DNA of 64,000 bases from Aquiluna borgnonia. GTDB taxonomy: Bacteria; Actinomycetota; Actinomycetes; Actinomycetales; Microbacteriaceae. The DNA lies in assembly GCF_013283855.1 (NCBI RefSeq), contig NZ_CP054056.1, positions 682,001 through 746,000 on the forward strand. The letters are read 5' to 3'. Shown here one piece after another: positions 48,218 to 59,850 of this stretch. Under the pieces are notes generated by a model that made no database searches, was not told where the DNA came from, and saw only the letters and a program-made list of their open reading frames with translations. How positions within the stretch are numbered: the stretch's first letter is position 1; the number at the start of each line of letters is the position of its first letter. Position numbers and translations under genes: made by a program.

Positions 48218-51067
48218 GTGAGCATACAAACCCCAGCAGGCGCCAAATTGTCCATCAAGGGCGCCAGAGTTCACAACCTCAAGAACCTCAACCTTGAGAT
48301 CCCAAGAGATGCCCTTATTGTTTTCACGGGACTATCTGGATCTGGGAAGTCCTCGCTTGCCTTCGACACGATTTTTGCGGAGGGTCAGCGCCGGTACGTT
48401 GAGTCACTCAGTGCCTATGCCAGGCAGTTTTTGGGGCAGGTTGACAGGCCTGACGTTGATTTCATCGAGGGTCTCAGCCCAGCTGTTTCCATCGACCAGA
48501 AGTCCACCAACCGAAACCCTCGCTCCACGGTTGGAACCATCACGGAGATCCACGACTACCTGAGGTTGCTCTGGGCGAGAATTGGCGTCCCGCACTGCCA
48601 CCAGTGTGGTGAGGTGATCTCCAAACAGACTCCGCAGGCCATCGTCGATCAACTACTGCAGCTTCCCGAGGGGACCCGCTTTCAGCTGCTCTCGCCGATC
48701 ATTCAGCAGAAAAAGGGTGAGTTTCAAGACCTGTTTGCCTCGCTGCAATCCCAGGGTTACGCCCGAGCAGTGGTCGACGGCGAAACCGTAATTCTTGCCG
48801 AGGCAAAACCCCTCAAGAAGTCTTTCAAGCACGACATCTCGGTTGTCGTGGATCGACTGGCCATTAAGTCAGATATCGGCTCCCGCCTGACGGACTCTGT
48901 GGAGACCGCTCTGAAGCTGGCCGATGGCAGGGTGGTGGTTGACTTTGTCGACCAGGGGACTCAGAGAACCTTCTCCGAACGACTCTCATGCCCAAACGAG
49001 CACGAGATTGTCCTCACAGAGATCGAGCCGCGAACTTTCAGCTTCAATGCTCCATTTGGTGCCTGCCCCGACTGCTCGGGGCTTGGAACCAAGATGGCGG
49101 TTGATTCCGAACTGGTAATCGGCGACCCGGGTGCCAGTATCAACGAGGGTGTGATTTTGCCCTGGTCAACTCAAGGCAAGGGTCTCTACAGCTACTTCAC
49201 GCGACTGCTGGATGGGCTCACCAAGGACCTCGATTTTTCTCTCGACACCCCCTGGGAGAAACTGGGCGAAGAGACTCAGGCAGCCATCCTGCACGGCAAC
49301 GACTTCGAGGTTCAGGTCAAGTGGCGCTCGAAGTACGGGCGCGAAATGCGCTACACCTCTGGGTTTGAAGGTGTGCTTCCATACGTGGAGCGCCGCTATC
49401 TTGAGGCTGACTCGGATTGGGCCAGGGGTAAGTGGTCAGAGTTTCTCAGGGAGATACCCTGCCCCGCCTGTGAGGGCGCCCGCCTGAGGGCTGAGGTGCT
49501 GGCGGTCAAGGTTCACGGCGCATCAATCCACGATGTCGCTCAGATGAGCCTTGGAAACAGCTACAAATTTTTTGAGCAATTGGAACTGAGTGAACGTGAG
49601 GCCACGATTGCAGCCCAGGTTCTGCGAGAAATCAGAGCCAGGCTCGAATTCCTTTTGGCAGTCGGGCTGGACTACCTCTCGCTCGAGCGAGCAGCCGGTT
49701 CGCTATCGGGTGGCGAAGCGCAGCGCATTCGCCTTGCAACCCAAATCGGCGCCGGCCTAACCGGCGTCCTCTATGTTCTCGATGAGCCGTCTATCGGCCT
49801 GCACCAGCGCGATAACCTCAGGTTGATTGAGACTCTGGTCAGGCTCAAGAACCTAGGAAACACCTTGATTGTGGTGGAGCATGACGAGGACACCATCAAG
49901 ACTGCGGACTGGTTGGTAGATATCGGCCCAGGTGCCGGGCTCAACGGTGGAGAAGTGGTTCACTCCGGAAGCTATAAGGACATCTTGAAGAACAATAGGT
50001 CGATCACCGGGGACTACCTCGCGGGAAGAATCAAAATCGAAACGCCTCAAAAGCGCCGCAAAGTAGATAAAACTCGCAAGATCAAAGTTGTCGGAGCTCG
50101 GGAAAATAACCTGCGAAGCGTCGACGTTGAGTTTCCGCTCGGTGTCATGACGGCCGTCACCGGAGTTTCTGGCTCTGGAAAGTCTTCGCTTGTGAATGAC
50201 GTGCTCTACGAGGTCCTGGCAAACAAGCTAAATGGAGCAAAGGGTGTGGCAGGTAAGCACACCCGTATTGAGGGGCTGGAGCAGTTAGACAAGGTCGTGC
50301 ACGTTGACCAGGCGCCGATTGGAAGAACTCCAAGATCAAATCCAGCCACCTACACCGGCGTCTTTGACCACGTTAGAAAACTGTTCGCCGAGACTCCCGA
50401 GGCAAAAGTTCGCGGCTACCAGCAGGGCAGATTCTCCTTCAATGTCAAGGGCGGCAGGTGCGAAACCTGCGCAGGTGACGGCACAATCCGAATTGAAATG
50501 AACTTCCTGCCAGATGTCTACGTGATGTGTGAGGACTGCAAGGGGGCTCGGTACAACCGAGAGACGCTTCAAGTGCGCTACAAGGGCAAGTCAATCGGAG
50601 ATGTGCTGAACATGCCAATCAGCGAAGCGGCTGAGTTTTTTGCGCCGATAAATTCCATCGCTCGATTCCTGAACACTCTTGTGGACGTGGGTCTTGGCTA
50701 TGTAACACTTGGGCAAAGTGCCACAACCCTCTCCGGGGGTGAGGCGCAGCGCGTCAAACTGGCTACCGAACTGCAGCGCCGGTCAACCGGAAAGACCATC
50801 TACGTCCTGGACGAACCAACCACGGGATTGCACTTCGAAGATGTTCGTAAGCTCCTGCTGGTCCTTTCAGGGCTGGTAGACAAGGGCAACACGGTAATTG
50901 TCATCGAGCACAACCTCGATGTGATTCGATGCGCCGACTGGGTTATCGACATGGGACCCGAGGGCGGCTCGGGAGGCGGTCTGGTGATTGCCGAGGGCAC
51001 CCCGGAGCAAATTGCCAAGGTGCCGCAGTCCCACACCGGCAAATTCTTGGCGGAACTTCTGGGCTGA
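48218..51067 (+). CDS. uvrA: Excinuclease ABC subunit A
   Basis: Damage-sensing ATPase that loads UvrB. The 949-residue protein has two ABC modules: Walker [13 protein letters not shown] near residue 37 and GVSGSGKSS near residue 648, ABC signatures [14 protein letters not shown] and [15 protein letters not shown], and zinc-finger cysteines ([17 protein letters not shown] with CEDCKGA). GTG start with AGGA seven bases upstream; the same bases read TAGGAT at -12 to -7, so a leaderless start cannot be excluded. One base separates its stop from uvrC. Confidence 0.97.
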   Translation: MSIQTPAGAKLSIKGARVHNLKNLNLEIPRDALIVFTGLSGSGKSSLAFDTIFAEGQRRYVESLSAYARQFLGQVDRPDVDFIEGLSPAVSIDQKSTNRNPRSTVGTITEIHDYLRLLWARIGVPHCHQCGEVISKQTPQAIVDQLLQLPEGTRFQLLSPIIQQKKGEFQDLFASLQSQGYARAVVDGETVILAEAKPLKKSFKHDISVVVDRLAIKSDIGSRLTDSVETALKLADGRVVVDFVDQGTQRTFSERLSCPNEHEIVLTEIEPRTFSFNAPFGACPDCSGLGTKMAVDSELVIGDPGASINEGVILPWSTQGKGLYSYFTRLLDGLTKDLDFSLDTPWEKLGEETQAAILHGNDFEVQVKWRSKYGREMRYTSGFEGVLPYVERRYLEADSDWARGKWSEFLREIPCPACEGARLRAEVLAVKVHGASIHDVAQMSLGNSYKFFEQLELSEREATIAAQVLREIRARLEFLLAVGLDYLSLERAAGSLSGGEAQRIRLATQIGAGLTGVLYVLDEPSIGLHQRDNLRLIETLVRLKNLGNTLIVVEHDEDTIKTADWLVDIGPGAGLNGGEVVHSGSYKDILKNNRSITGDYLAGRIKIETPQKRRKVDKTRKIKVVGARENNLRSVDVEFPLGVMTAVTGVSGSGKSSLVNDVLYEVLANKLNGAKGVAGKHTRIEGLEQLDKVVHVDQAPIGRTPRSNPATYTGVFDHVRKLFAETPEAKVRGYQQGRFSFNVKGGRCETCAGDGTIRIEMNFLPDVYVMCEDCKGARYNRETLQVRYKGKSIGDVLNMPISEAAEFFAPINSIARFLNTLVDVGLGYVTLGQSATTLSGGEAQRVKLATELQRRSTGKTIYVLDEPTTGLHFEDVRKLLLVLSGLVDKGNTVIVIEHNLDVIRCADWVIDMGPEGGSGGGLVIAEGTPEQIAKVPQSHTGKFLAELLG

Positions 51068-51068
51068 A

Positions 51069-53846
51069 ATGGCCAATGAACTCAGTTTCCGCCCGGCAAC
51101 CGGTGAGATACCCACCCAACCGGGGGTCTACCGCTTTCTAGATTCCGATGGGCGCGTGCTTTATGTCGGAAAGGCTAAGAACCTCAGGGCAAGGCTCTCC
51201 AATTACTTTGGTCCGCTGAATTCGCTGCACGAGCGCACCCAGCGGATGTTGCTCAGCGCCAGCGATGTGAAGTGGACGATTGTCGACTCTGAGTTTGAAG
51301 CTCTGCAGCTCGAGTTCATGTGGATCAAGGAGTTTGATCCGCCGTTCAACGTTCGCTTCAAAGATGACAAGAGTTACCCGTATCTTGCGATCAGCGTCAG
51401 TGACGAGGTCCCACGAACTTTCATTACCCGCCGAAAGGACATGCGCGGGGTTAGGTACCTCGGCCCCTACACCCAATCCTGGGCGATCAGGGAGACTCTC
51501 GACACCCTGCTCAAGGTTTATCCGGTTCGAAGCTGCTCCTCGGGCACCTATGAAAGGGCCAAGCGACAGGGTAGGCCCTGCCTCCTGGCAGAAATCGGGA
51601 AGTGCTCAGCGCCTTGCGTAGACCGGATAGCAAAAGCCGACCACAAGGCCCTGGCCAAACGCCTGGGAGATTTTCTTGCCAGTGGCAACGAGACTTACAT
51701 CGAAGAACTTCGCGGTCGAATGGCAATCGCCTCAGAGACCCAGAACTATGAGCTCGCTGCTCAGTATCGGGACGATGTTTCGGCCCTGGAGAAGGTTTTG
51801 GAGAGATCCGCACTGGTGTTTGCAGATCACACCGATGCTGATTTGCTGGCTATCTCCCGGGATGAGCTAAGCGCTGCCGTCTCCATCTTCATCATTCGCG
51901 GTGGCCGAATTCGAGGAAATCGCTCAATGGTGGTCGACCTAGAGCTTGACCGCAGCAATGAAGAGCTGATCGAGTACCTGATTCAGGAGCTCTACACCAA
52001 GGGAAAGCGCGGCCCAGAGGCGGAAATCCCGAAACAGCTGCTGGTGCCGGTGCTTCCAACTGACCAAGAGCAGCTCCAGCAGTGGCTAAGTAAGCTTCGC
52101 GGCTCCAAGGTTGACATTTCCGTCCCATCGCGAGGAGATAAAGCCAAATTGCTTGGCACGGCAACTAAGAATGCCGAACAGGCCCTTCACAGCTACAAGC
52201 TAAAGCGCAGCAGTGACTTCACAGCCAGGGCCGACGCGTTAGCCGGGATCCAAAAAGCGCTCCGCATGGCGAACGCTCCGCTGAGAATAGAGTGCTTTGA
52301 CATCTCTCACCTTGGCGGGACCGGGACTGTTGGCTCAATGGTGGTCTTTGAGGATGGGCTTCCTAAAAAGGACCACTACAGGCGATTTAATTTGGAAACC
52401 GCAGACGACACCGAGTCCATTTATCAAGTTCTACTTCGCAGGCTGAAGTACCTAACCCAGGAGCAAAGCGAGAAATTTAGCTATCGACCGTCCTTGCTTT
52501 TGATTGACGGTGGCTTACCCCAGCGAAATGCCGCCCTTAGAGCGGTTGAGGAACTTGGCATCACCGGGGTAACGGTTGCAACCCTTGCGAAGCGACTTGA
52601 AGAGATTTATGTCTCTGGTCAGGATTACCCGCTTATCCTCCCGAGAACCAGCGAGGAGCTGTTTCTACTGCAGCGCATTCGCGACGAGGCTCACAGGTTC
52701 GCAATCACCGCCCAGCGGGCAAGTAGATCAAAATCCATCTCAAGCCAGCTCTTAGAAATCGATGGGCTGGGGGAGATGCGGGCGAGACTGCTGATCCGTA
52801 AGTTCGGTTCGCTCAAGCGAATTCGGTTAGCCTCGGTTGAGGAAATCGCTCAGCTTCCAGGATTTGGTCCAAAATTAGCTTCGGTTGTCCACAGTTCACT
52901 TGCGGAAACCGAAATTGTAACGCGCGCGACACGCCGAAGGACTAACCTTGTACCTCAAGTGATCAGGGGAGCCATGGACAGCGCTAGAAAGCCAGAACTG
53001 CTGGTTGTCACCGGCATGTCGGGTGCTGGACGCTCGACCGTGGGAAACGCCCTGGAAGACCAGGGTTGGTACGTAATTGACAACCTCCCACCGCAGCTTT
53101 TGGGTCCGATCAGTGACCTGTTTTCACTCAGCAAGGCGACCCTCCCGAGAATTGCAGTGATCATTGACGTCAGGGGAGGCGAGTTCTTCAACGACCTTCT
53201 GGCAAACCTGAGTGCACTCAGGGAGCGCGACATAAATGTCCAACTGCTATTTCTCGAGGCCAGCGACGCAGCCCTCGTGAAGCGTTTTGAGTCGGTCCGC
53301 AGACCACACCCACTCCAGGGCGAGGGGACCATTGTTGATGGAATTGCCGCGGAGCGACACGAACTGCTGACCCTTCGAGAGAGCGCTGATATTGTCTTTG
53401 ACACCACAGAGCTCAATGTTCACCAATTGACGAACCGAGTATCAGATGCGTTTGCGTCCACCGCACGCGGCCTTCGGATCAACGTCATGAGCTTTGGTTT
53501 CAAGTACGGCATTCCTGCAGACGCTGACCTGGTAGTTGATGCCAGGTTTATCCCAAATCCGCACTGGCAAGAGGAGCTTCGGGCTAAGACCGGAAATGAC
53601 CATGAGGTTGCCGGCTACGTTCTGGCCCAGCCAGGGGTTGCAGAATTCATTGAAAATTACACCGCAGCCTTGAGGGTTGTGCTGAATGGCTATCGGACAG
53701 AGAATAAAAAATTCGCGACCATCGCCATCGGCTGCACCGGAGGCAAGCACCGCTCAGTTGCACTGAGCAACAAAATCGCTGAAATTATCAGCCAGGAGCA
53801 AGACGTCAAGGTTTCGGTCAAGCACCGCGACCTGGGTAGAGAGTAA
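51069..53846 (+). CDS. uvrC-rapZ: UvrC-RapZ fusion protein
   Basis: One uninterrupted 925-codon frame joins two proteins that are normally separate neighbours. Residues 1-610 are UvrC, the dual-incision nuclease of excision repair: GIY-YIG domain (GVYRF at 19-23, LYVGKAKN), UVR motif at about 205-240, RNase H-like domain with [11 protein letters not shown] near 405-415 and LLIDGG, then two HhH motifs at about 560-610. An Arg-rich linker (about 612-640) leads into RapZ (about 640-925): P-loop-like GMSGAGRS at 649-656, [10 protein letters not shown], and CTGGKHRS at 889-896. ATG 52974 (Met636) matches the usual RapZ start and has AGGGGA close upstream, so RapZ may also be made alone. RapZ senses GlcN6P and adapts RNase E in E. 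coli; its actinobacterial role is unclear. A lost stop through sequencing error cannot be excluded. Confidence 0.9.
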   Translation: MANELSFRPATGEIPTQPGVYRFLDSDGRVLYVGKAKNLRARLSNYFGPLNSLHERTQRMLLSASDVKWTIVDSEFEALQLEFMWIKEFDPPFNVRFKDDKSYPYLAISVSDEVPRTFITRRKDMRGVRYLGPYTQSWAIRETLDTLLKVYPVRSCSSGTYERAKRQGRPCLLAEIGKCSAPCVDRIAKADHKALAKRLGDFLASGNETYIEELRGRMAIASETQNYELAAQYRDDVSALEKVLERSALVFADHTDADLLAISRDELSAAVSIFIIRGGRIRGNRSMVVDLELDRSNEELIEYLIQELYTKGKRGPEAEIPKQLLVPVLPTDQEQLQQWLSKLRGSKVDISVPSRGDKAKLLGTATKNAEQALHSYKLKRSSDFTARADALAGIQKALRMANAPLRIECFDISHLGGTGTVGSMVVFEDGLPKKDHYRRFNLETADDTESIYQVLLRRLKYLTQEQSEKFSYRPSLLLIDGGLPQRNAALRAVEELGITGVTVATLAKRLEEIYVSGQDYPLILPRTSEELFLLQRIRDEAHRFAITAQRASRSKSISSQLLEIDGLGEMRARLLIRKFGSLKRIRLASVEEIAQLPGFGPKLASVVHSSLAETEIVTRATRRRTNLVPQVIRGAMDSARKPELLVVTGMSGAGRSTVGNALEDQGWYVIDNLPPQLLGPISDLFSLSKATLPRIAVIIDVRGGEFFNDLLANLSALRERDINVQLLFLEASDAALVKRFESVRRPHPLQGEGTIVDGIAAERHELLTLRESADIVFDTTELNVHQLTNRVSDAFASTARGLRINVMSFGFKYGIPADADLVVDARFIPNPHWQEELRAKTGNDHEVAGYVLAQPGVAEFIENYTAALRVVLNGYRTENKKFATIAIGCTGGKHRSVALSNKIAEIISQEQDVKVSVKHRDLGRE

Positions 53847-53848
53847 AA

Positions 53849-54829
53849 GTGGCACTTACACAGGCAATTAAGGAAGAGCTCGCGAGAGCACCACTGGGCA
53901 AAGGCCTAGAACGGGCCGCGGAACTGGCAACGATTTTGCGTTTTTGCGGGGGATTGCATCTGATTTCGGGGCGCATCGCGATTGAGGTGGAGCTGGACAG
54001 CTCTGCGCTCGCTAGAAGGATCTCCAGGGCCATCCTCGAGCTCTACGGGATCCACTCCGAGCTTTCCGTCGTTTCCATGGGCGGGCTTCGTAAATCAAGC
54101 GGTTACCAAATTCGAGTTCTCAAGGAGGGTGAGCTGCTTGCCCGCCAAACCGGATTGATTGACAATCGCGGTCGCCCAGTTAGAGGCTTGCCCGCCACCC
54201 TGGTTAGCTCCACGCTGGATGAGGCTAAAGCAATCATGCGCGGGGCGTTTCTGGCCCACGGCACCCTCACTGATCCGGGACGCTCCACATCACTGGAAAT
54301 TACCGCCCCCGGCAATGAGTCGGCTATGGCGCTGGTCGGTGTTGCCCGAAGATTGGGCGTGACCGCTAAGGCTCGAGAGGTTAGAAACGTTTATCGGGTG
54401 GTTGTGCGCGACGGAGAGGGAATCACAGAACTTCTCAAGCAGATGGGATGTACCGACCAGGTTCAGAAGTGGGAAGAGCTGCGAAACCGTCGGGAAGTCA
54501 GGGGAGTGGCCAACCGTTTGGCCAACTTCGACGATGCAAACCTTCGTAGGAGCGCGCAGGCGGCAGTGGCCGCAGGAGCCAGGGTCGCCAGGGCACTGGA
54601 GATCCTGGGCGAGGATGCGCCAGAGCACCTGCGGTATGCAGGCGCCCTTCGGCTTCAGCACCGCGATGCCTCGCTAGACGAGCTGGGAAGACTTGCCGAG
54701 CCTCCGATGACCAAAGATGCCATAGCCGGTCGAATCAGAAGACTGCTGGCCACCGCAGACCGAAAAGCACAGGAAATGGGAATTCCCGACACTGAAAGTG
54801 CGATTACAGATTTACTGGATGAAAACTAA
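53849..54829 (+). CDS. whiA: WhiA, sporulation/cell-division transcription regulator
   Basis: A DNA-binding protein conserved in Gram-positives; in Streptomyces it drives cell-division genes with WhiB. The 326-residue protein has an N-terminal LAGLIDADG-like domain (about 80-215) with [15 protein letters not shown] and a C-terminal helix-turn-helix domain (about 240-325) containing [25 protein letters not shown] start two bases after the rapZ stop. In mycobacteria yvcK lies between rapZ and whiA; it is absent here. In a non-sporulating cell the target is probably division genes. Confidence 0.95.
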   Translation: MALTQAIKEELARAPLGKGLERAAELATILRFCGGLHLISGRIAIEVELDSSALARRISRAILELYGIHSELSVVSMGGLRKSSGYQIRVLKEGELLARQTGLIDNRGRPVRGLPATLVSSTLDEAKAIMRGAFLAHGTLTDPGRSTSLEITAPGNESAMALVGVARRLGVTAKAREVRNVYRVVVRDGEGITELLKQMGCTDQVQKWEELRNRREVRGVANRLANFDDANLRRSAQAAVAAGARVARALEILGEDAPEHLRYAGALRLQHRDASLDELGRLAEPPMTKDAIAGRIRRLLATADRKAQEMGIPDTESAITDLLDEN

Positions 54830-54838
54830 GGACCCAAG

Positions 54839-55456
54839 ATGACCTACACCCTGCCTGAACTCAACTACGACTACTCCGCGCTCGAGCCACACATCTCTGC
54901 TCGCATCATGGAGCTTCACCACTCGAAGCACCACGCCGCCTATGTGGCGGGAGCAAACGCCGCGCTAGACGCGATGGCTCAGGCACGAGCCGAGAATAAC
55001 TTTGCAAATCTCCCCAAACTGGAGAAGGACCTGGCTTTCAATTTGGGCGGACACACAAACCACTCGGTTTTCTGGAAAAACCTCGCTCCTGCAGGTGGTG
55101 AAGCCACCGGTGAGCTGCACGCTGCACTGGTTGAGTACTTTGGTTCCTACGACGCCTTCAAGGCACACTTCACCGCAGCCGCTATGGGCATCCAGGGGTC
55201 TGGATGGGCCTACCTGGCGTGGGACTCGATCGGAAACCGAATGATTATCGGGCAGCTCTACGATCAGCAGGGCAACCTTGCCATCGGCACCCTTCCACTA
55301 TTGATGCTTGACATGTGGGAGCACGCGTTTTACCTCGATTACCAGAATGTGAAGGCCGACTACGTCAAGGCTTTCTGGAACATCGTGAACTGGGAAGACG
55401 TGGCAGCAAGGTTTGCTTCGGTGAAGGTGGTTTCGCGCTCCCTGCTGCTAGGCTAG
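54839..55456 (+). CDS. sodA: Superoxide dismutase, Fe/Mn family
   Basis: Dismutates superoxide; cytoplasmic or, in some actinobacteria, released without a signal peptide. No signal peptide is visible in this 205-residue protein. Metal ligands: His27 in ELHHSKHH, His in HTNHSVFW, and Asp and His in DMWEHAFYLDY. Gln143 stands in QLYDQQ where the iron enzyme of Mycobacterium tuberculosis has His (YDHQ), which hints at manganese use. AAGGA overlapping the whiA stop forms the ribosome-binding site. The last dozen residues differ from the usual C-terminus. Confidence 0.94.
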   Translation: MTYTLPELNYDYSALEPHISARIMELHHSKHHAAYVAGANAALDAMAQARAENNFANLPKLEKDLAFNLGGHTNHSVFWKNLAPAGGEATGELHAALVEYFGSYDAFKAHFTAAAMGIQGSGWAYLAWDSIGNRMIIGQLYDQQGNLAIGTLPLLMLDMWEHAFYLDYQNVKADYVKAFWNIVNWEDVAARFASVKVVSRSLLLG

Positions 55457-56520
<1,064 letters not shown>

Positions 56521-56521
<1 letters not shown>

Positions 56522-57729
56522 TGCTTCGCTCGCTAACAAATGCCGGGAATCTTGCCGGCAAGCGCGTGATTTTGCGTTGCGATCTGAACGTTCCTCTAAA
56601 AGACGGAGAGATCACAGACGACGGTCGAATCCGGGCATCGCTACCCACCATCAAGTACCTGGTCGATGCCGGCGCCCGAGTCGTAGTTTGCTCACACCTC
56701 GGAAGGCCAGAGGGCACTCCGGACGCAAAGTACTCGCTGGCTCCGGTTGCAGAGCGCCTCGAGGAGCTCTTGGGGCAGCCTGTGGTTTTCGCTGGCGACA
56801 CTGTCGGACACCAGGCCACAGCAGCAGTCAAAACCTTGGGTGACGGTGGCGTGTGTCTAATCGAAAACCTAAGGTTCAATGCTGGCGAAGCTTCGAAGGA
56901 CGCCGGTGAGCGAGCTGCCTTCGCGGCCGAACTGGCCGAACTGGGTGAGGTGCTGATTTCAGATGGTTTCGGCGTCGTTCACCGCAAGCAAGCTTCGGTC
57001 TACGAGCTGGCGAGGCTAATTCCGGCATTTGCTGGTCTACTGATCGAAGCTGAACTAAAGGTATTGAAGCAACTCACTGAGGCTCCTGAGCGCCCCTACA
57101 CCGTGGTGCTGGGTGGCTCAAAGGTGTCAGACAAACTCGGAGTCCTAGGGCACCTGCTGCCAAAAGTTGACCGATTGGTGATCGGAGGCGGAATGGTCTT
57201 CACGGTTCTTGCCGCCTTGGGTCACAGCGTTGGAAAGAGCCTGCTCGAAGCCGACCAAATTGAGACCGTTGGTAAGTTCCTGAACCAGGCAAGGGAATTG
57301 GGCGTGGAGGTTGTGCTGCCCACCGACATAGTGGTTGCAGAGAAATTTGCCCCCGATGCAGCCTTTGAAGTTCTTCCCGCTGACCAAATTGAGAGTTCAA
57401 GCTTTCGAGCAACTGGCATCGGTCTCGACATCGGCCCAGTTAGCGCTGAGGCATTTGCGGAAGCCGTTGCCAGCAGTGCAACTGTGTTCTGGAATGGACC
57501 CATGGGCGTCTTCGAATTCCAAAACTTTGCAGGCGGAACTCGGGCTGTGGCTCAGGCTTTAACTGAGGTTCAGGGTCTGGCAGTTGTGGGCGGCGGAGAC
57601 TCCGCAGCCGCTGTCAGGGCACTCGGCTTCGATGAGACGGCCTTCGGGCACATCTCTACCGGCGGTGGAGCATCTTTGGAATACCTTGAGGGTAAGCAGC
57701 TACCTGGACTGGAGGTCCTAAATGACTAA
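56521..57729 (+). CDS. pgk: Phosphoglycerate kinase
   Basis: Makes ATP from 1,3-bisphosphoglycerate. The 402-residue two-lobed protein has the substrate-binding [13 protein letters not shown] and CSHLGRPEG in the N-lobe, the hinge-side [13 protein letters not shown], and nucleotide-binding NGPMGVFE and GGGDSAAAV in the C-lobe. ATG overlaps the gap stop by one base (TAATG); the 3' end overlaps tpiA by eight bases. Confidence 0.97.
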
Positions 57730-58504
57730 GCGGATTCCGCTAATTGCTGGCAACTGGAAGATGAACCTAGACCATCTGCAGGCTATCGCTCTGGTCCAGA
57801 AACTTAGCTGGACTCTGAGTGATGCAGGCCACGAATACAGTTCGGCTGAGGTTGCGGTCTTTCCACCGTTCACTGACCTCAGAAGTGTTCAGACTCTGAT
57901 TGAAGCTGAGAAGTTTGAGGTTGTCCTGGGTGCCCAGGATTTGTCAAAGCATGATTCTGGAGCCTTTACGGGGGAGATCTCGGGCGCCTTCCTATCAAAG
58001 TTGGGTTGCAAGTTCGTCCTCATTGGTCACAGTGAGCGCAGGCAGTATCACTCGGAAACTGATGAGACGGTCCAGGCTAAGGTAGCGGCAGCTTGGAAAC
58101 ACGGTCTGGTGCCAATCATTTGCGTTGGGGAGACTCTCGAAGAGCTCGAGACCCAGGGTCAAGCTGCGGTCCCAGTAGCTCAGACCATCGCTGCACTTTC
58201 TGGACACGAAACCCTTGGCGAGTTTGTAATTGCCTACGAGCCGGTGTGGGCTATCGGGACCGGTAAGGTAGCGACCCCGCTCGAGGCAGAGAGCGTTGCA
58301 AAGGCAATTCGAGCTGCAATCACCGAGAACTTCGGTGCCGAGAGTGGACAGAGCAGAATTCTCTACGGCGGATCAGTCAAAGCCAACAACGTCGCAGGCT
58401 TCCTCGCCTCCGGTGAAGTTGATGGGGTTCTGGTCGGTGGAGCAAGCCTGGATGCCGAGGAATTTGCTGGCATCGCGCGCTTTCAGAAGCACATAGTTCT
58501 ATAA
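57722..58504 (+). CDS. tpiA: Triosephosphate isomerase
   Basis: Interconverts dihydroxyacetone phosphate and glyceraldehyde 3-phosphate. The 260-residue TIM barrel has the catalytic Lys in AGNWKMN (Lys13), catalytic His in IGHSERR, and catalytic Glu in [11 protein letters not shown] with the mobile loop, plus the phosphate-binding LYGGSVK. Overlaps pgk by eight bases. Thirty-eight bases separate it from secG. Confidence 0.97.
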   Translation: MTKRIPLIAGNWKMNLDHLQAIALVQKLSWTLSDAGHEYSSAEVAVFPPFTDLRSVQTLIEAEKFEVVLGAQDLSKHDSGAFTGEISGAFLSKLGCKFVLIGHSERRQYHSETDETVQAKVAAAWKHGLVPIICVGETLEELETQGQAAVPVAQTIAALSGHETLGEFVIAYEPVWAIGTGKVATPLEAESVAKAIRAAITENFGAESGQSRILYGGSVKANNVAGFLASGEVDGVLVGGASLDAEEFAGIARFQKHIVL

Positions 58505-58505
58505 T
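58500..58505 (+). promoter_or_regulatory. Possible -10 box upstream of secG-rbpA
   Basis: A consensus TATAAT overlaps the tpiA stop codon. Transcription would start near 58512, leaving a leader of about 30 bases that contains the AAGGA ribosome-binding site of secG. A -35 at the right spacing is not evident. Confidence 0.4.
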
Positions 58506-58542
58506 TTGACGAGCGCTTCACGCCCGAACTAAGGATTCCCTC

Positions 58543-58791
58543 ATGGCTGTACTACAAACCGCACTATTGGTGCTGCTGGCTATCACCAGCGTGCTGCTGA
58601 TTTTGCTAATCCTGCTCCACAAGGGTCGCGGTGGTGGCGTTGCAGACATGTTCGGTGGTGGGGTGACCAGCACCATGAGCTCCTCAGGTGTTGCAGAGCG
58701 AAACTTGAACCGCATCACAATCGTCTTGGGCCTGATCTGGGTAGTGGTCATCATCATTCTTGGCCTGTTCACTCGTTTTGGCTGGGCCTGA
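58543..58791 (+). CDS. secG: Preprotein translocase subunit SecG
   Basis: Small accessory subunit of the SecYEG channel in the cytoplasmic membrane. The 82-residue protein has two transmembrane helices at about residues 3-24 and 57-78, joined by a glycine-rich cytoplasmic loop with the family signature LLHKGRGGGVADMFGGG. AAGGA lies seven bases before the ATG. It follows tpiA, as in many actinobacteria, and its stop shares one base with rbpA. Confidence 0.95.
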   Translation: MAVLQTALLVLLAITSVLLILLILLHKGRGGGVADMFGGGVTSTMSSSGVAERNLNRITIVLGLIWVVVIIILGLFTRFGWA

Positions 58792-59168
58792 TGTCGAACT
58801 CCTCATCAATTAGAGGCGCTCGCGTTGGCGCGGGGCCAATGGGGGAGCAGGATCGCGGCCACCACGTTCAGCGCGTAGCTCGAAACTTCTACTGCTCCAA
58901 CAACCACGAATCTGTGCAGTTTTTCGCGGCAACCGTAAATGACGTTGACGTACCAATTGAGATAGATTGCCCTCACTGCGGCCTACCAGCCGGCATGGAT
59001 AAGGCAAACCCTCCACAGGTTGCAAAAATCGAACCGTACAAGACTCATCTTGCCTACGTCAAAGAGCGCAGAAGCGATGATGAGGCCTCACAGATTCTTG
59101 ATGAGGCCCTTCAGGCAATTCGTGAGCGCCGTGAGCGCGCCGCTGCAGCGGCTAAAGCCCGCGGCTAA
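58791..59168 (+). CDS. rbpA: RNA polymerase-binding protein RbpA
   Basis: An actinobacterial transcription factor that binds the principal sigma factor and RNA polymerase and stabilises open complexes. The 125-residue protein has the flexible N-terminal tail with RGARVG, a core domain with paired Cys (YCSNNH and CPHCG) where many RbpA proteins bind zinc, the basic linker, and a C-terminal sigma-interacting segment with KTHLAYVKERRSDDEA followed by an Arg/Ala-rich helix. Overlaps secG by one base. Its last 17 bases overlap the tail of pgl on the other strand. Confidence 0.93.
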   Translation: MSNSSSIRGARVGAGPMGEQDRGHHVQRVARNFYCSNNHESVQFFAATVNDVDVPIEIDCPHCGLPAGMDKANPPQVAKIEPYKTHLAYVKERRSDDEASQILDEALQAIRERRERAAAAAKARG

Positions 59169-59850
59169 TTTCAGAATCTACGTACCAGCGAGTCAATTCC
59201 AGCCCGCCGACCATCGCTGCGGGCAAATCACAGTCAGCCTTTGCGATCGCGCACTGAGCAGCCTCGCGCTTAGCCTCACCCGAAGCTAGAAAAAAGACAG
59301 CCCGGGAGCGATTTAACGCACCATAAGAGAGCGACAACCGCTGGGAGGGTGGCTTGGGCGAGGCGTGCTCGGCAACAACCCAGCTAACCGCGTGAGACTT
59401 GTCTGGAAAAAGGGAAGCCACGTGACCATCTGGGCCCATACCAAGCAGCACCAGGTCAAAACACGGCAGGGGGCTTTCGATGCCTCCAAACTCGGCCTCT
59501 AGCTCCCGAGACATGGCATCAGCGGCGGCGTCCACCGGGCGACCGGTGGCCGGAAACCTCCTCAGATTGAAGTTGGCAAGCTCCGGCCATGCTTCCAAGG
59601 CCTGGTATTCATTCCTGTCCGCGTGGTCAAGGGGGACAAATCTCTCGTCCCCGACCATAATCTCTATTTTTTCCAATGGCAGCCCAAGCTTTCTGAGGTC
59701 ACTCAGGATCTGGATACCTAGGGTGCCACCGGTGATCACCAGTCTTGCCTTACCGCGCTCCGCTATGGCTTCCAACAGAATCTGCTCTGCATCCTGGGCG
59801 GCCTTTGCGGTGAGCTCCTGGTTGTTTGAAAAGCTATTGACTTCAATCAC
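59152..59850 (-). CDS. pgl: 6-Phosphogluconolactonase
   Basis: Hydrolyses 6-phosphogluconolactone to 6-phosphogluconate. The 232-residue protein is of the NagB/DevB-like fold with TGGTLGIQILSDL near residue 40, GDERFVPLDHADRNE near residue 67 and LLGMGPDGHVASLFP near residue 134, all active-site elements. GTG start overlaps the opcA stop by four bases. It is last in the tal-pgi-zwf-opcA-pgl operon; its stop lies inside the end of the converging rbpA. Confidence 0.95.
   Translation of the reverse strand: MIEVNSFSNNQELTAKAAQDAEQILLEAIAERGKARLVITGGTLGIQILSDLRKLGLPLEKIEIMVGDERFVPLDHADRNEYQALEAWPELANFNLRRFPATGRPVDAAADAMSRELEAEFGGIESPLPCFDLVLLGMGPDGHVASLFPDKSHAVSWVVAEHASPKPPSQRLSLSYGALNRSRAVFFLASGEAKREAAQCAIAKADCDLPAAMVGGLELTRWYVDSEISRGL

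Noticed and set aside
50988-51068. Upstream extension of uvrC by 27 codons
   Set aside because: It runs inside the end of uvrA; ATG 51069 gives the standard UvrC start.
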